Shown here: piece by piece, positions 1 through 7,751 of the stretch
How positions within the stretch are numbered: the first letter of the stretch is position 1
How the letters are laid out: every line of letters starts with the position of its first letter
DNA from: CAWIJK01 sp963836375
GTDB lineage: Bacteria; Actinomycetota; Acidimicrobiia; Acidimicrobiales; RAAP-2
Length of the DNA stretch: 64,000 nt
Reading direction: 5' to 3'
NCBI GenBank assembly: GCA_963836375.1
Contig: CAWIJK010000001.1
Span: 868,001 to 932,000 of the forward strand
Program-made: the position numbers and the translations under genes
The notes under the pieces: generated by a model
What the model was told of the DNA's origin: nothing
Seen by the model: the letters and a program-made list of their open reading frames with translations, nothing else
The model's database searches: none

Positions 1-2
1 TC

Positions 3-680
3 CAGCGGGTGTCCAAGCGCCTGGTCCGCTCGGGGGTGGTCGACGTGGTGGCCACGGCCATCCCCGGGATCCGTGACGTCTTGGTGCTGGGCAAGATCAA
101 GCAGCTCGAGCAGGGCCGGGTCGCCGACCTGGTGATCGTCGACGCCCCGGCGACCGGCCACGCCATGACCTTCCTCACCTCGGCCAGCGGCCTGCTCGAC
201 GCGGCGCGCAGCGGGCCGGTGCGGACCCAGGCGGCCGACGTGGTCGAGCTGCTGAGCGACCACACGAGGTGCCGGGTGCTCCTGGTCACCTTGCCCGAGG
301 AGATGCCGGTCTCAGAAACGGTCGAGGCCGCCTACCAGCTCGAGGACCGCGTCGGCGTCCAGCTGGGACCGGTCGTGGTGAACGCCTGCGACGAGGCCCC
401 CGGTGACATGTCGACCCCGGCGGTCGAGGCGGCGGCCGAGGCCGGGGTCACCCTCACCGCGGCCCAGCTCGGGGCCCTCGAGGCGGCCCGGGCGTTCCGG
501 CGCAGCCGCCTCGGGCTCCAGGCCGACCAGCTCGGACGGCTGGGCCGCGAGCTCCCCCTGCCCCAGCTGCGCACCCCCCGGGTCGACTCGCCGACCATCG
601 GCCCGGCCGACCTGGCCCAACTGTCGGGCGCCCTGGCCGCCGGGGTGGGCGGCCTCAGCCCCGAAGCGGCCGACCGGTGA
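3..680 (+). CDS. ArsA-like ATPase, N-terminus outside window
   Basis: The open frame runs in from the left edge, so the true start and the P-loop are not visible. What remains shows the motif DAPATGH (about residue 48 of the visible part), which is the Walker B/switch II signature of the ArsA/Get3 branch of SIMIBI NTPases, followed by a VTLPEEMPVSET segment typical of that branch. The stop overlaps the GTG of the next ArsA-like gene by 4 bp (GTGA), so the two are translationally coupled and may form a heterodimer, as often seen in actinobacteria. The substrate is unknown. No arsenic genes are nearby, so arsenite transport is not implied. Confidence 0.85.
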   Translation, partial: QRVSKRLVRSGVVDVVATAIPGIRDVLVLGKIKQLEQGRVADLVIVDAPATGHAMTFLTSASGLLDAARSGPVRTQAADVVELLSDHTRCRVLLVTLPEEMPVSETVEAAYQLEDRVGVQLGPVVVNACDEAPGDMSTPAVEAAAEAGVTLTAAQLGALEAARAFRRSRLGLQADQLGRLGRELPLPQLRTPRVDSPTIGPADLAQLSGALAAGVGGLSPEAADR

Positions 681-1804
681 CCGGGTCCGGCGAAACCGGG
701 CCGGCCGGGCCGGTGCCCACCCTGGCCGAGCTCGCCGCCGGCCGCCGGGTGGTGGTCTGTTGCGGACCGGGGGGGGTGGGCAAGACCACGGTGTCGGCCA
801 CCTTCGCCCTCCAGGGGGCCCGGGCCGGGCGCCGGGCCTGCGTGGTGACCGTCGACCCGGCCCGTCGGCTGGCCGACTCGCTCGGGGTCGACTCGCTCCC
901 CAACACCCCCACCAAGGTCGAGGGCGACTGGCCGGGGGAGCTCCACGCCCTCATGCTCGACACCAAAGGGACGTTCGACGAGCTCGTCGAGCGCTACGCC
1001 AAGACGCCCGAGCAGGCCCAGTCCATCCAGACCAACCGCCTCTACCGCAACCTGGCCGGCGCGCTGTCGGGCACCCAGGAGTACATGGCGATGGAGAAGC
1101 TCTACGAGCTGACCGAGGACGGCTCCTACGACCTGGTCGTCGTCGACACTCCGCCCACCCGCAACGCCCTGGACCTGCTCGACGCCCCCCGCCGGCTGAC
1201 TCACTTCTTGGAGAACCGGCTCTTCCGGGCGCTGCTGCTCCCGACCCGGGCCTACCTGCGGGCGGTGAGCCTCGCCGCCCAGGCGCTGCTCCGGACCATC
1301 TCGAAGGTGGCGGGGGCCGAGATCGTCGAGGACGCGGTGTCGTTCTTCCAGGCCTTCGAGGGGATGGAGGAGGGGTTCAGGAACCGGGCCGCCGCCGTGC
1401 GCGAGCTGCTTTCGGACCCGGCGACCGCCTACGTGGTGGTCACCTCGCCCCGCCCCGACGCGGTGGAAGAGGCGGCCTTCTTCGCCGGCCGGCTGGCCGA
1501 GACCGGCGTCCACCCCGACGCCCTGGTCGTCAACCGGGTCCACCCGACCTTCGCCGCCGGGGACCCCCTCCCCGAGGCCCCGGCCGGGAGCGATCTGGGC
1601 GCCCTGGCCCAGAACCTGGCCCAGCTCGAGGCGGTGGCCGAGCGCGAGGAGGCCGCCTACGCCGAGCTGGTGGGCCGGGTGGCCCCGGCCCCGGTCGGTC
1701 GGGTGGCGCTGCTCGGCAGCGACGTCCACGACCTGGGCGGCCTGGGCCTGGTGGCCGACAGCCTCTTCGGTCCGGCGCCGCCGGTTTCGGTTGGCATCGG
1801 GTAG
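677..1804 (+). CDS. ArsA-like ATPase, second subunit
   Basis: A 375-residue protein with a deviant Walker A motif GPGGVGKTT near residue 30 and DTPPTRNALD near residue 155, both diagnostic of the ArsA/Get3 family. It starts on GTG inside the stop of the preceding gene. Together they resemble the paired ArsA-like genes of actinobacteria, where one copy binds a target protein and both hydrolyse ATP as a dimer. The family assignment is strong. The role is inferred only as ATP-driven protein or anion handling in the cytoplasm, perhaps linked to the receiver protein that follows after 9 bp. Confidence 0.9.
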   Translation: MTGSGETGPAGPVPTLAELAAGRRVVVCCGPGGVGKTTVSATFALQGARAGRRACVVTVDPARRLADSLGVDSLPNTPTKVEGDWPGELHALMLDTKGTFDELVERYAKTPEQAQSIQTNRLYRNLAGALSGTQEYMAMEKLYELTEDGSYDLVVVDTPPTRNALDLLDAPRRLTHFLENRLFRALLLPTRAYLRAVSLAAQALLRTISKVAGAEIVEDAVSFFQAFEGMEEGFRNRAAAVRELLSDPATAYVVVTSPRPDAVEEAAFFAGRLAETGVHPDALVVNRVHPTFAAGDPLPEAPAGSDLGALAQNLAQLEAVAEREEAAYAELVGRVAPAPVGRVALLGSDVHDLGGLGLVADSLFGPAPPVSVGIG

Positions 1805-1813
1805 CCTCGGGCC

Positions 1814-2260
1814 GTGCCCAGCATCCTGGTGGCCAGCGACGCGCCCACCGTGCGCAGCGAGCTCCGGGCGGCCCTCGAGGGGCCCGACACCGAGGTCCAC
1901 GAGGTGTCCTCGGGGCCCGACGCCGTCGAGGCGGTGCGCGCCGGCGGCCTCGACCTGGTCGTCGTCGACCTCCAGATGGGCAACATGGGGGGCATGGCGG
2001 TCTGCCTCGAGCTCACCCTCGAACAGTCCTACGGCCAGCTCGACCACGTGCCGGTCCTGATGCTCCTCGACCGCCGACCCGACGTCTTCTTGGCCCGGCG
2101 CTCGAGCGCCGAGGGCTGGATCGTCAAACCCCTCGATCCGCTGCGCCTGCGCCGGGCCGTCCGGGCCCTGCTCGGCGGAGGCACCTACCACGACGAGTCG
2201 TACCAGCCGGTCCCCGTGCTGGTGGGCTCCGACGCCGAACTGGCGCCGGGCGCCGGCTGA
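1814..2260 (+). CDS. Receiver-domain (CheY-like) protein
   Basis: A single response-regulator receiver fold of 148 residues: an early acidic residue (D9 in VASDAP), the phospho-acceptor D52 in VVVDLQMGNMGG, and a conserved lysine in IVKPLDPLRLRRAV. No output domain follows, so it probably acts by protein-protein contact. It starts on GTG (1814) just after the ArsA-like gene, suggesting one operon. The partner kinase is not in the window. Confidence 0.85.
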   Translation: MPSILVASDAPTVRSELRAALEGPDTEVHEVSSGPDAVEAVRAGGLDLVVVDLQMGNMGGMAVCLELTLEQSYGQLDHVPVLMLLDRRPDVFLARRSSAEGWIVKPLDPLRLRRAVRALLGGGTYHDESYQPVPVLVGSDAELAPGAG

Positions 2261-2304
2261 CCGGCCCGGCCCGGCCGCAGCGCCCGTCCGCCGCCAGACG
2301 AACC

Positions 2305-3270
2305 GTGTCCCAGCAGCGAGAGCACCAGCCCCCACCACAAGGGACCGCCCGGCCCCGTCGGTTCTGGCGACGTGCCGAGACGGCCCACGGGGCCGGCCCC
2401 CGTCCGGTGCTCGGCGAACAAGAGCAGCTCATCTTGGAAGCGCTGGCCGAGGTGCGCGAGATGGACGTGCGCGAGGTCATGACGCCGCGGGTCGATGTGG
2501 TGGTCCTCAGCATCCCGGTGCACGCCGAGGACGTGGCCCGGGCGGTCCGCGAATCGGGCCACAGCTGCTTCCCGGTGGTCCACGACGACCTCGACGACGT
2601 GGTGGGGGTCCTGTTCGTCAACGACCTGTTCCGCTCGGGCCGGCGGGGGGGCGACTCCCCCCAGGACCCGAGCCCGCTCGAGATCTCCCGGCGCCTCCGG
2701 CTCCCCTACCTGATCCCCGAGTCCATGCACGTCCTCGACGCGCTGGTCGACATGCGACGCCAGCACCGGGGGTTCGCCTTCGTGGTCGACGAGTACGGCG
2801 GGGTGGCGGGGGTGCTGACCGTCAAGGACCTCCTCGAGCCCCTGGTCGGTGACCTCCACGACGAGTTCGACCAGGTCAGCGACGAGCCCACCGTCGTGCG
2901 GGTCGACGGCTCCCGGTGGCTGGTCGACGGTCGGGCCAGCGTCGACGACGTGAGGGAGAAGCTCGGCGTCGAGATCGAAGACGGCGAGTACCTCACCTTG
3001 GGCGGCTACCTCTTCGACGGCTTCGGGCACATCCCCGAGGAGGGCGAGCGCCTCGAGGCCGGTGACTGGGAGTTGAAGGTGGCCGAGATGGACAAGCGGC
3101 GGATCGCCAAGGTGGTGGTGCGCCGCCTGGCCCCCGAAGCCGACCGCTCCGTGCCGCCGGCCTCGGGGTCGGACGGTGGAGGCTCCGAGGAGCACCGTCC
3201 GCCTCCGACCACCGACCGGGCGGGCGCCGCGGGGGCCCCACCCCCTGGGACTCACCCGGCCGCCGACTAG
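2305..3270 (+). CDS. CBS-pair / CorC-HlyC domain protein
   Basis: Translation from GTG 2305 gives about 321 residues. The segment MTPRVDVVVL and the two CBS motifs (one ending in FVVDEYGGVAGVLTVKDLLE) are followed by a CorC_HlyC domain (GGYLFDGFGHIP). This is the cytoplasmic half of the HlyC/CorC (CNNM-like) family, which senses nucleotide and divalent ions. The usual N-terminal DUF21 membrane domain is absent; the N-terminus is short and arginine-rich. The C-terminus is a low-complexity Pro/Gly tail. A much longer open frame upstream in the same phase is spurious, since it overlaps the ArsA-like genes. Confidence 0.85.
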   Translation: MSQQREHQPPPQGTARPRRFWRRAETAHGAGPRPVLGEQEQLILEALAEVREMDVREVMTPRVDVVVLSIPVHAEDVARAVRESGHSCFPVVHDDLDDVVGVLFVNDLFRSGRRGGDSPQDPSPLEISRRLRLPYLIPESMHVLDALVDMRRQHRGFAFVVDEYGGVAGVLTVKDLLEPLVGDLHDEFDQVSDEPTVVRVDGSRWLVDGRASVDDVREKLGVEIEDGEYLTLGGYLFDGFGHIPEEGERLEAGDWELKVAEMDKRRIAKVVVRRLAPEADRSVPPASGSDGGGSEEHRPPPTTDRAGAAGAPPPGTHPAAD

Positions 3271-3304
3271 GCTCCCTTGTTCACCGGTCCACCAGGGCCG
3301 GCGA

Positions 3305-3379
3305 CGGGCTGTGGCGCAGTTTGGTTAGCGCGCTGCGTTCGGGACGCAGAGGTCCCCGGTTCAAATCCGGGCAGCCCGA
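3305..3379 (+). tRNA. tRNA-Pro (CGG)
   Basis: A full cloverleaf can be drawn by eye. The acceptor arm CGGGCTG pairs with CAGCCCG, the D arm includes GTTTGGTTAGC, the anticodon stem CTGCG/CGCAG encloses a loop with CGG, and the T arm is CCCGG-TTCAAAT-CCGGG. CCA is not encoded. Confidence 0.95.
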
Positions 3380-3474
3380 CTCCAAAGTCCCTTGTCATGG
3401 CGCTGGCGCTGATCCCGCCGTAAGAGGCGACGAACCAGTAGCCCCCGTCGTCGGCGCTCCCCCCTGCCGGGACC

Positions 3475-3666
3475 TCGTCCACAGTGTGCGGGAGCCGACA
3501 CATTCACGAACGCCGTCGCTGACTGTCGAGATTGTCCACACCGCTTGTCCACCTCACTTGTCCACCTCACTTGTCCACCTCACTTGCCCACCTCACTTGT
3601 CCACCTCACTTGTCCACCCCCCGGGCATGTCCCGAACGCGCGCCCGCACCGACGGAGTTGTCCGCA
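3475..3666 (+). repeat. Array of DnaA-box-like 9-mers, 13-bp period
   Basis: Seven 9-mers start exactly 13 bp apart at 3532, 3545, 3558, 3571, 3584, 3597 and 3610. The first is a perfect TTGTCCACA, the actinobacterial DnaA box; most others are TTGTCCACC and one is TTGCCCACC. Outliers TCGTCCACA (3475) and TTGTCCGCA (3658) flank the row. The 3380-3863 stretch carries no convincing gene. No dnaA, dnaN or rpmH lies nearby, so this need not be oriC. A DnaA-titration or reactivation site is one inference; a simple satellite repeat is the other. Confidence 0.7.
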
Positions 3667-3863
3667 GTGGCCCCGGATTCGCGAGAACCCGGGTCGGCCG
3701 ACCACCCCACCAGTCGGGTCATCGGGCCGCGCGGATCCGGTCCCAACCATTCCCGCCATCGGGCATGGGACCATCGGCCCTAGTGGTGGCGCCGGGGGCT
3801 CCGAGAGGATGGTGCCAGTCAGGGTCCGGTCACCGGGCCCGGTAGCGTCGAGGAGGCGTGGCG

Positions 3864-4037
3864 ATGAAGATCGAGCTGTCCACCGAGGAGGCAGGGGCAT
3901 TGCGCCTGGTGGTCGAAGAGGCGCTGAGCGACCTCGGGACCGAGATCGCCGGTACCGACAATGCCGAGTACCGCCGGAGCCTGGTGGACCGCCGCCAGCG
4001 GCTCAGCGGAGCCCTGGAGAAGCTGACCACGTCATGA
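3864..4037 (+). CDS. Small hypothetical protein (57 aa)
   Basis: The ATG at 3864 has AGGAGG seven bases upstream, a textbook ribosome site. The product (MKIELSTEEAG... to EKLTTS) is acidic and predicted helical, with the look of a small coiled protein. No known domain was recognised. GC-rich third positions support coding. It precedes a DUF1707 gene on the same strand, so both may share a transcript. Confidence 0.7.
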   Translation: MKIELSTEEAGALRLVVEEALSDLGTEIAGTDNAEYRRSLVDRRQRLSGALEKLTTS

Positions 4038-4103
4038 GCGAAAGGGCCGGCACCGATCAGGCCCGCAGTGGCGGTCGACGGCCGGCAGGAGCAGACTGGT
4101 CCG

Positions 4104-4535
4104 GTGGCTGAACAGGCGATCCGGATCTCAGATGCCGAGCGGGAGTCCACGGTCGAGGCGCTGGCCGACCACCTGGTCGCCGGACGCCTCGCCGTCGAGG
4201 AGTTCAGGGAGCGCCTGGGCCTGGCCTTTGCCGCCGTCACCACCGGCGAGCTGAAAGCCGTCACCGCCGACCTGCCCCGGCCCGACCGGCCGGCCGAGCC
4301 GCCGCTCGGGATGGCCACCCCGGCCGAACGGGCCGCCCGCCGGGCCCGCCGGGTCGAGGCCCGCTGGCAGACCTTCGTGTCGGTCAACGCCGTGGCGTGG
4401 ACCCTGTGGGGAGTGGCCATGGTCGCGACCGGCGGCCACGCGGTGGTCGGGGTCTGGCCGCTGTGGCTCAGCGCTCCCTGGGCGGCGTGGTTGGTGTCCA
4501 GGGAGCCTGGGCGTCGCCGCATGGGCGCGCACTGA
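4104..4535 (+). CDS. DUF1707 / 2TM membrane protein
   Basis: The N-terminus IRISDAERESTVEALADH is the conserved start of DUF1707, a short helical actinobacterial domain. A basic linker and two hydrophobic spans follow (about residues 95-135). GTG 4104 is chosen because the domain begins seven residues later; GTG 4068 is an alternative. Family members are small membrane proteins of unknown role, sometimes tied to cell-wall stress. Confidence 0.8.
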   Translation: MAEQAIRISDAERESTVEALADHLVAGRLAVEEFRERLGLAFAAVTTGELKAVTADLPRPDRPAEPPLGMATPAERAARRARRVEARWQTFVSVNAVAWTLWGVAMVATGGHAVVGVWPLWLSAPWAAWLVSREPGRRRMGAH

Positions 4536-4552
4536 CCGGTCTGAGCCAGCCG

Positions 4553-5374
4553 TCAGCCGAAGTACTCCCCGCCGTTGGCGTCGATGGCCTGCCCGGTGAC
4601 GGCGGCCGAGAGGTCCGAGGCGAGGTAGACGACCGTCCCGGCCACCTCCTCGTCGGTCGGCACCCGACCGAGGGGGATGCGCTCGACCAGCTCCTCGATG
4701 ACCGCCTCACGTGACACGCCCCGGCCCTCCGAGGTCATCTGGACGTAGATCTCGACCGAAGGGCCCCACATCCAGCCCGGGACGACGGCATTCACCCGGA
4801 TCCCGGCCCCGCCGAGCTCGTAGGCGAGGACCCGGGTGGCCGTGAGCAGCGCACCCTTGGAGATCGTGTAGCCGCCCTGGACGGGCTGGGGCTTGCGGGC
4901 CACCATGGAGGCCACCATGACGACCGAGCCCCCACCCCGGGCCCGCATGGCCGGCAACGCCGCCTTGGTCATCTGCAACGAACCGAAGACGTTGGTGTCG
5001 ACGATCTTGCGCCACTTGGCCAGGTCGACGTCTTCGAAGCTCTGGAAGGCGTCGAAGCGGAAGGCGTTGTTGACCAGCACGTCCACCCCGCCGAACTCGC
5101 CGGCCGCAGCCGCCATCAGCCGCTCGCACTGCCCGGCGTCGGAGATGTCGGTGGCCACGCCGATGGCCCGCCCGCCAGCCGAGATGATCTCGGCCGCCAC
5201 CGCGTCGAGAGTCGCCTGTCGACGGGCCGCCAGCACGACGTCGGCGCCGTGGGCGGCCAGACCCACCGCGGCCTGGCGCCCGAGGCCGGGGCCGACCCCC
5301 GAGACCACGCAGACCCTGCCGGCGAGCAGCGCCCCGGCTCGGGCGTTCGTGTCGGGGCCCGGCGGGCTGGTCAT
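4553..5374 (-). CDS. SDR family oxidoreductase
   Basis: A classical short-chain dehydrogenase of 273 residues. It has the TGxxxGxG-type cofactor loop as SGVGPGLG near residue 20, NNAF (the NNAG equivalent), and a catalytic Y-x-x-x-K as YTISK. ATG 5374 is preferred because AAGGAG lies upstream with good spacing; a longer frame exists. It is likely NAD(P)H-dependent. The substrate is unknown. The nearby CoA-transferase and thioesterase hint at acyl-CoA or lipid metabolism. Confidence 0.9.
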   Translation of the reverse strand: MTSPPGPDTNARAGALLAGRVCVVSGVGPGLGRQAAVGLAAHGADVVLAARRQATLDAVAAEIISAGGRAIGVATDISDAGQCERLMAAAAGEFGGVDVLVNNAFRFDAFQSFEDVDLAKWRKIVDTNVFGSLQMTKAALPAMRARGGGSVVMVASMVARKPQPVQGGYTISKGALLTATRVLAYELGGAGIRVNAVVPGWMWGPSVEIYVQMTSEGRGVSREAVIEELVERIPLGRVPTDEEVAGTVVYLASDLSAAVTGQAIDANGGEYFG

Positions 5375-5427
5375 CGTGCGGATGCTCCTTGGTGTGGCAG
5401 CGGTCCGGGGCAGCGTCGCGAGGCGGC

Positions 5428-5446
5428 CCGGTGCGCTCCGCACCGG
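5428..5446 (-). terminator. GC hairpin between parA-like and SDR genes
   Basis: A perfect 8-bp stem CCGGTGCG/CGCACCGG with a 3-nt loop lies just past the stop of the ParA-like gene on the minus strand. There is no U-tract, as is common in high-GC actinobacteria. Confidence 0.4.
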
Positions 5447-5456
5447 ACCGATGCCG

Positions 5457-6038
5457 TCAGGCGCGCTTGCGGACCGCCTTCTTCAGGACCTTGTGGTAGG
5501 CGTCCATGCCCTCCCGGTAGAGCCGGGCGTCGGGACCCGAGGCGATCCCCACCCGCTCGGGGATCACCCCCCAGACGGGCACCTTCTCGGTCGTCCACCA
5601 GGCGATCGTCTCTTCGAGGTCGTTGGTGCCGAGTCGCGCCGCGCAGATCACGATCCCATAGGGGGTGGAGCGGCCGATCATCGACAGTGTGGTCGCCACA
5701 CGGGTGAACTCGACCCCCCCGGCGCGGGTCGGGATGACCACGGCGTCCGCCCGCTCGAGGGCGGCCCGGACGATCCTCTCGTCCCCCGGCGGCGTGTCGA
5801 CCACGGCCAGGCCGTCGTGGCTGGTCATGGCCCGGGCCACCGTGCGCTCCGAGGGTGACTCGACGAGCTCCACCCCCTCGGGTGGGCGCTCCTCGTACCA
5901 CTCGGCCGACGAGGCCTGGCGGTCGGCGTCGACCAGGAGCACCGGTTCCCACCCGGTCTCGGCCGCGCTGGCCGCCAGGTAGACCGACGTGGTCGTCTTG
6001 CCGACGCCACCTTTCACGTTGCTCACGACGATGTTCAT
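5457..6038 (-). CDS. ParA/MinD-family ATPase
   Basis: A 193-residue P-loop ATPase beginning MNIVVSNVKGGVGKTT, the deviant Walker A of ParA/MinD. DTPPGDE supplies the Walker B region. The protein is short and lacks the DNA-binding N-terminus of plasmid ParA, so it fits the small orphan ParA group used to position protein cargo. No ParB or MinE partner is adjacent. A tRNA-Ala gene lies 3 bp upstream on the same strand. Confidence 0.88.
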   Translation of the reverse strand: MNIVVSNVKGGVGKTTTSVYLAASAAETGWEPVLLVDADRQASSAEWYEERPPEGVELVESPSERTVARAMTSHDGLAVVDTPPGDERIVRAALERADAVVIPTRAGGVEFTRVATTLSMIGRSTPYGIVICAARLGTNDLEETIAWWTTEKVPVWGVIPERVGIASGPDARLYREGMDAYHKVLKKAVRKRA

Positions 6039-6041
6039 GGG

Positions 6042-6115
6042 TGGAGACGATGGGACTCGAACCCACGACCCCCTGCTTGCAAAGCAGGTGCTCTAGCCAG
6101 CTGAGCTACGTCCCC
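6042..6115 (-). tRNA. tRNA-Ala (TGC)
   Basis: On the minus strand, acceptor GGGGACG pairs with CGTCTCC (including a wobble pair). The D arm is GCTC...GAGC, the anticodon stem CCTGC/GCAGG encloses TTTGCAA, and the T arm holds GTTCGAGT. CCA is not encoded. Confidence 0.95.
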
Positions 6116-6249
6116 GGGGGGTGGATTCCACGGTAGTCAAACGTCGGACTCCCAAAACGTCGGACTGAGAGATCGGCCCCCCGGCCGGGGGTGATCATAG
6201 GACACCGCCGGCGTGAGCCGACCGGCCCGCTCGGGCCCTGGGGGCCCGG

Positions 6250-7386
6250 CTACGCCCCCGGGCCCTCGGGACGGGGGGCAAAGCCCGCACCCCGGTGCTC
6301 GTCGAGTCCGGGCGGGGGGCCCGAGCGGGTGGCCGGGTGGCGGCGGAACCGGACCGGGTAGCCGCTCGCCGGTTCGGCCCACGGGTCGGCCGTCACCACC
6401 CGGCGCGCCGAGAAGTGCGACGTGGCCAGCATCTCGGCCCGGTCCTGGACCGGGGCCACCGGCACGTCGGCCGCCAGCAGCCCGGCCACCAGCTCGTCAC
6501 GGGTGCGGGCCGCCACCGCCTCGGCCACCAACGCCTGGAGCTCGGCGCCACGGGCCAGCCGCTGGTCGAAGTCGAGGCCGCCCAGGGTTCCGAGCCCGAG
6601 TTCGGCGCACAGCGGGCGCCAGAAGTGGTCCTCGGAGAGCACGCCGAGTGCGACGTGGCCGCCGTCGGCGCACGGGAACGTCCCGTAGCCCGGGACCGGA
6701 CCCCGGCCGGACCCGGCCGGACCGCGCCGGTCGGGGTCCGGTGGCCCCGCAGCGGGGGACATCTGCGCCCGCGGCGTCACCGCCCCGGTCCAAGTGGCCA
6801 GGACGTCGGCCATGGCCAGGTCGATGTACTCGCCCTCGCCGGTGGTCAGCCGGCGCACGAAGGCCGCGCAGATGGCGAAGGCCGCCGCCATCCCCCCGGC
6901 CAGATCGGCCACCGGGACCGCCGGGACCGAGGGCGGCCCGCCATCGGGGGCCAGCAGCCCCGCCCAGGCTTGGTAGTTGAGGTCGTGACCCGGAGCGCGG
7001 GCCAGTGGCCCGTCCTGGCCCATCCCCGACAGCGAGCAGTAGACGACCGACGGGCGCACCGCCGAGACATCGCCGTAGCCGACGCCCAGGCGGGCGGCCA
7101 CGCCCGGCCGGAAGCCCTCGACCACAATGTCGCAATCGGCCGCCAGTTCGAGGGCCCGGCTCCGGCCACCGGTGGTCTTGAGGTCCAACATGACGCTGCG
7201 CTTGTTGGCGTTCACGCTGGCGAACAGACCCGGATAGAGCCGCAGCGGATCGCCGCCCGGCGGCTCGACCTTGACGACGTCGGCGCCAACCTCGGCCAAC
7301 AGCGAGGTGGCATAGGGGCCCGGCCGCCACACGCTCAGATCCAGGATCCGCATGCCATCTAGGAGGCCCCTGGGGTCGTTCAACAC
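6250..7386 (-). CDS. CaiB/BaiF (class III) CoA-transferase
   Basis: Type III CoA-transferase features are clear: LLDGMRILDLS at the N-terminus, ADVVKVEPPGGDPLR, NANKRSVMLDLK, and GHDLNYQAWAG. About 378 residues, normal for the family. The start is uncertain: GTG 7386 retains the full N-terminal strand, and ATG 7353 is internal to it. The enzyme moves CoA between carboxylic acids. Its substrate cannot be read from sequence. Confidence 0.88.
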   Translation of the reverse strand: MLNDPRGLLDGMRILDLSVWRPGPYATSLLAEVGADVVKVEPPGGDPLRLYPGLFASVNANKRSVMLDLKTTGGRSRALELAADCDIVVEGFRPGVAARLGVGYGDVSAVRPSVVYCSLSGMGQDGPLARAPGHDLNYQAWAGLLAPDGGPPSVPAVPVADLAGGMAAAFAICAAFVRRLTTGEGEYIDLAMADVLATWTGAVTPRAQMSPAAGPPDPDRRGPAGSGRGPVPGYGTFPCADGGHVALGVLSEDHFWRPLCAELGLGTLGGLDFDQRLARGAELQALVAEAVAARTRDELVAGLLAADVPVAPVQDRAEMLATSHFSARRVVTADPWAEPASGYPVRFRRHPATRSGPPPGLDEHRGAGFAPRPEGPGA

Positions 7387-7460
7387 GTTCGTCGCCGGGT
7401 CGGCCCCGGCGTGGCCGCCGTCACGCTGCGAGGACCCGCGGACCGCCTCGTCGCGCCGGC

Positions 7461-7742
7461 TCACCTGTCGGCCCGGCGATGGCGCGCCCGGCGGGACGGC
7501 CGCAGGCCAACCCCGTGCACGGTGAGGTCGGAGTCCTCGATGTCGAAGAGCACCCGCACGCCCTCGCCCCACAGCAGCCACATCTCCCGGCCCCGCTGGG
7601 GTGGGAGGGGCTCGGCCATCCAGCGGATCTCGTCGAGGCTCATGGCGCCGAGGCGGTGGACGGCGGCCCGGGCCGAGGGACCGAGCTGGTCCAGCTGGGA
7701 TTCGGCATGGGCCGTCAGGATCACGGTGAGGGCCTGCTCCAC
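7461..7742 (-). CDS. RelE/ParE-fold-like small protein
   Basis: A 93-residue protein starting VILTAHAESQLDQL and ending with a strand-rich half (VRVLFDIEDSDLTVHGVGL). This pattern resembles RelE/ParE-fold toxins or their non-toxic relatives. No antitoxin gene is adjacent, so a toxin role is not claimed. GTG start at 7742. Confidence 0.55.
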   Translation of the reverse strand: MEQALTVILTAHAESQLDQLGPSARAAVHRLGAMSLDEIRWMAEPLPPQRGREMWLLWGEGVRVLFDIEDSDLTVHGVGLRPSRRARHRRADR

Positions 7743-7751
7743 CCGCCCAGC

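Noticed and set aside
9..1804. Arsenite efflux operon
   Set aside because: No ArsB, ArsR or ArsC genes; paired ArsA-like ATPases without arsenic function are common in actinobacteria.
403..2304. Upstream part of the 955-codon open frame
   Set aside because: It overlaps two ArsA-like genes and the receiver gene in other frames and is Arg/Pro/Gly-rich, typical of GC-rich shadow translation.
332..2338. 668-codon minus-strand frame
   Set aside because: Shadow of the plus-strand genes, with no domain and biased composition.
3532..3618. CRISPR-like array
   Set aside because: Unit is 13 bp with a 9-bp core and 4-bp gaps; CRISPR repeats and spacers are much longer, and no cas gene is near.
3475..3666. 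Chromosomal origin oriC
   Set aside because: No dnaA, dnaN, recF, gyrB or rpmH genes and no AT-rich unwinding segment nearby.
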